DNA of 23,335 bases, taken from the IMG/VR virus record IMGVR_UViG_3300006332_000018, positions 1 to 23,335 of that record; one strand, 5' to 3'. Of the stretch, positions 21,996 through 23,335 are shown one piece after another. The notes beneath the pieces are model-generated. The model had not been told where the DNA came from. It made no database searches and saw only the letters and a program-made list of their open reading frames with translations. The position numbers were made by a program, and so were the translations under genes. How positions within the stretch are numbered: the stretch's first letter is position 1; every line of letters starts with the position of its first letter. This stretch comes from a virus.

Positions 21996-22932
21996 TGATT
22001 TTTTATGGGTAGAGAAGTATCGTCCTAAAGTAATTGAGGATTGTATACTTCCTACAGATGTGAAGAGTACCTTTAAGGGTTTTGTAGATCAGGGTGAGAT
22101 TCCCAATCTATTACTTTCTGGTACTGCTGGTGTAGGCAAGACAACCATTGCTAAAGCACTATGTAACGAATTAGGGGTAGATAGTTATGTCATTAATGGG
22201 TCTGATGAGGGTAGATTCTTGGACACTGTACGCAATCAGGCAAAATCCTTTGCTGCTACTGTTTCTCTTACATCTACATCTCGTCATAAAGTTCTCATTA
22301 TTGATGAAGCAGACAATACGACGGCGGATGTTCAACTACTCCTCAGGGCATCGATTGAAGAGTTTCAAAAGAACTGCAGGTTCATATTCACGTGTAACTT
22401 TAAGAATAAAATCATAGAACCATTACATAGTAGAACAACAGTAATAGATTTCAATGTCCGTGGAAAAACTAAACAAACTCTGGCGGCAGAGTTCTTTGAA
22501 AGATGCAGAGATATCTTGTCCAGAGAGAAAGTACGGTTCAATGACAAAGTGGTTGCCACAGTCGTCCAACAATACTTCCCAGACTTCAGAAGAGTCCTTA
22601 ACGAACTCCAGAGATATAGCTCTACAGGTGATATCGACACTGGAATCCTTGCAACGTTAGGTGATGCTAAGATAGATACACTGGTAGATGCATTAAAGAA
22701 TAAGAAGTTTAATGATGTGAAGAAGTGGGTTACTCAGAATCTTGATAGTGATCCTGTTTCTATAATGCGTAAATTATATGACAATCTATCCTCTGTGATG
22801 GATGGTCCTAGTATTGCTGCAGCAGTATTAATTATTGCTGAGTATCAATACAAGTCTGCCTTTGTGGTGGATCAGGAGATTAACCTCCTTGCATGTTTAA
22901 CTCAATTAATGTTGGAGTGTAACTTTAAATGA
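21988..22932 (+). CDS. gp44: Clamp loader large subunit gp44
   Basis: A 314-residue AAA+ clamp loader subunit (T4 gp44: 319) that with gp62 opens the gp45 ring on primed DNA. MPNDFLWVEKYRPK gives the start; the frame is open upstream to 21934 but that lies in gp45. Walker A is SGTAGVGKTT (44-53), Walker B VLIIDEAD (102-109), and HSRTT (147-151) is in the place of the SRC motif. The stop overlaps the next start as ATGA. Confidence 0.96.
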   Translation: MPNDFLWVEKYRPKVIEDCILPTDVKSTFKGFVDQGEIPNLLLSGTAGVGKTTIAKALCNELGVDSYVINGSDEGRFLDTVRNQAKSFAATVSLTSTSRHKVLIIDEADNTTADVQLLLRASIEEFQKNCRFIFTCNFKNKIIEPLHSRTTVIDFNVRGKTKQTLAAEFFERCRDILSREKVRFNDKVVATVVQQYFPDFRRVLNELQRYSSTGDIDTGILATLGDAKIDTLVDALKNKKFNDVKKWVTQNLDSDPVSIMRKLYDNLSSVMDGPSIAAAVLIIAEYQYKSAFVVDQEINLLACLTQLMLECNFK

Positions 22933-23333
22933 CTTATGAAAAGCACAAAGCGACCCTTCTCAAACTCCTAAAGGAGAGAGCATATAAAAAGGGAGCGTAT
23001 ATATTATCATCTGGCAAACGCTCAGAACATTATGTTAATTGTAAACCTGTAACATTATCATGTGAAGGTAACGCACTCCTATCATCATTAATCTACACTA
23101 AGTTAGATCCTAAGTCGGTAGCAGTGGGTGGTCTTACCTTAGGTGGTGATCCGCTAGTCTGTGGTGTTGCACAGAGAGCATACTACAAGGGAGGTCATAT
23201 CGATGCTCTAATTATTAGGAAGAATCCTAAAGATTATGGTACCAAGGAAGTCATTGAAGGTTGGAAACCTGATAAGGGTTCTGTTGTCACAGTCCTAGAG
23301 GATGTAACTACTACAGGTGGTATAACACTATAA
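22929..23333 (+). pseudogene. pyrE: Orotate phosphoribosyltransferase PyrE, apparently frameshifted in the PRPP loop
   Basis: The 134-residue frame contains the PyrE core: ILSSGKRSEHYVNCKP near the start (substrate loop), VAVGGLTLGGDPLVCGVAQR near 69, and the PRPP-binding VLEDVTTTGG at 121-130. PyrE converts orotate and PRPP to OMP in pyrimidine synthesis. Normal enzymes run about 80 residues further, but here TAA follows at once after ITL. Removing one TA from TATA at 23321-23324 would give TTGG-NTIN, close to the usual TTGG-STI continuation, so a two-base TA slippage (real or an assembly error) is likely. The window ends two bases after the stop, so the downstream part cannot be seen. It starts with an ATGA overlap on gp44, where T4 would have gene 62. 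Confidence 0.75.
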
Positions 23334-23335
23334 AC

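Noticed and set aside
1-23335. CRISPR arrays, insertion sequences, attachment sites, replication origin
   Set aside because: No regularly spaced repeats, transposase or integrase genes, or terminal inverted repeats were seen on either strand.

Overview
The window is 23.3 kb of a T4-like myovirus genome, most likely a marine cyanophage of the Prochlorococcus/Synechococcus type. Three things support this. The T4 core genes occur in the usual cyanomyovirus order: 19-20-(67-like)-21-22-23, then 3-like, uvsY, uvsW, 55, 47, 46, 45 and 44. Between them sit genes typical of cyanophages: purN, a pyrE-like gene, CobS and a CobT-like vWA protein, several 2OG-Fe(II) oxygenases and a DUF3110 protein. The DNA is A+T-rich. 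Every supported gene is on the + strand, the genes are packed tightly, and many stop/start pairs overlap as ATGA or by a few bases. I see no insertion sequence, CRISPR array or photosynthesis gene.

Region 1 (1-5546) is the head module. It holds the 3' end of the tail tube gene 19, portal gp20, an acidic gp67-like core protein, prohead protease gp21, scaffold gp22 and major capsid protein gp23, closed by a strong intrinsic terminator. T4-late-type promoters (NATAAATA) precede gp20 and gp22.

Region 2 (5548-6840) is the most unusual part. A late promoter leads into a compact class II aminoacyl-tRNA-synthetase-like gene. Seven bases after its stop codon is a tRNA with a long variable arm (type II body, Leu-like) but the anticodon GUU, which reads Asn codons. 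Next come a promoter flanked by an imperfect direct repeat, a 50-residue protein with two CX3C motifs, and a UUCG-loop terminator.

Region 3 (6846-10305) starts with another late promoter and carries a tail-tube-fold protein (gp3-like), the recombination mediator UvsY, a 2OG-Fe(II) oxygenase wedged between uvsY and uvsW, the helicase UvsW, and a small conserved protein.

Region 4 (10306-13938) opens with a textbook sigma-70 promoter whose -35 box is one arm of a perfect palindrome. It encodes the late sigma factor gp55 and the gp47/gp46 recombination nuclease, with a DUF3110 gene between 47 and 46. The gp55 made here would read the late promoters of regions 1-3.

Region 5 (13969-17439) is a string of about ten small, overlapping accessory genes: a glutaredoxin-fold protein lacking the CXXC active site, two more 2OG-oxygenase-like proteins and several unknowns. 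It ends in purN.

Region 6 (17411-23335) has two further extended -10 promoters. It contains a 717-residue protein with an HExxH motif and a vWA domain, two very small genes, the AAA+ ATPase CobS, a DUF3310-like protein, sliding clamp gp45, clamp loader gp44, and a pyrE-like gene that runs into a stop codon inside its PRPP-binding loop just before the window ends.
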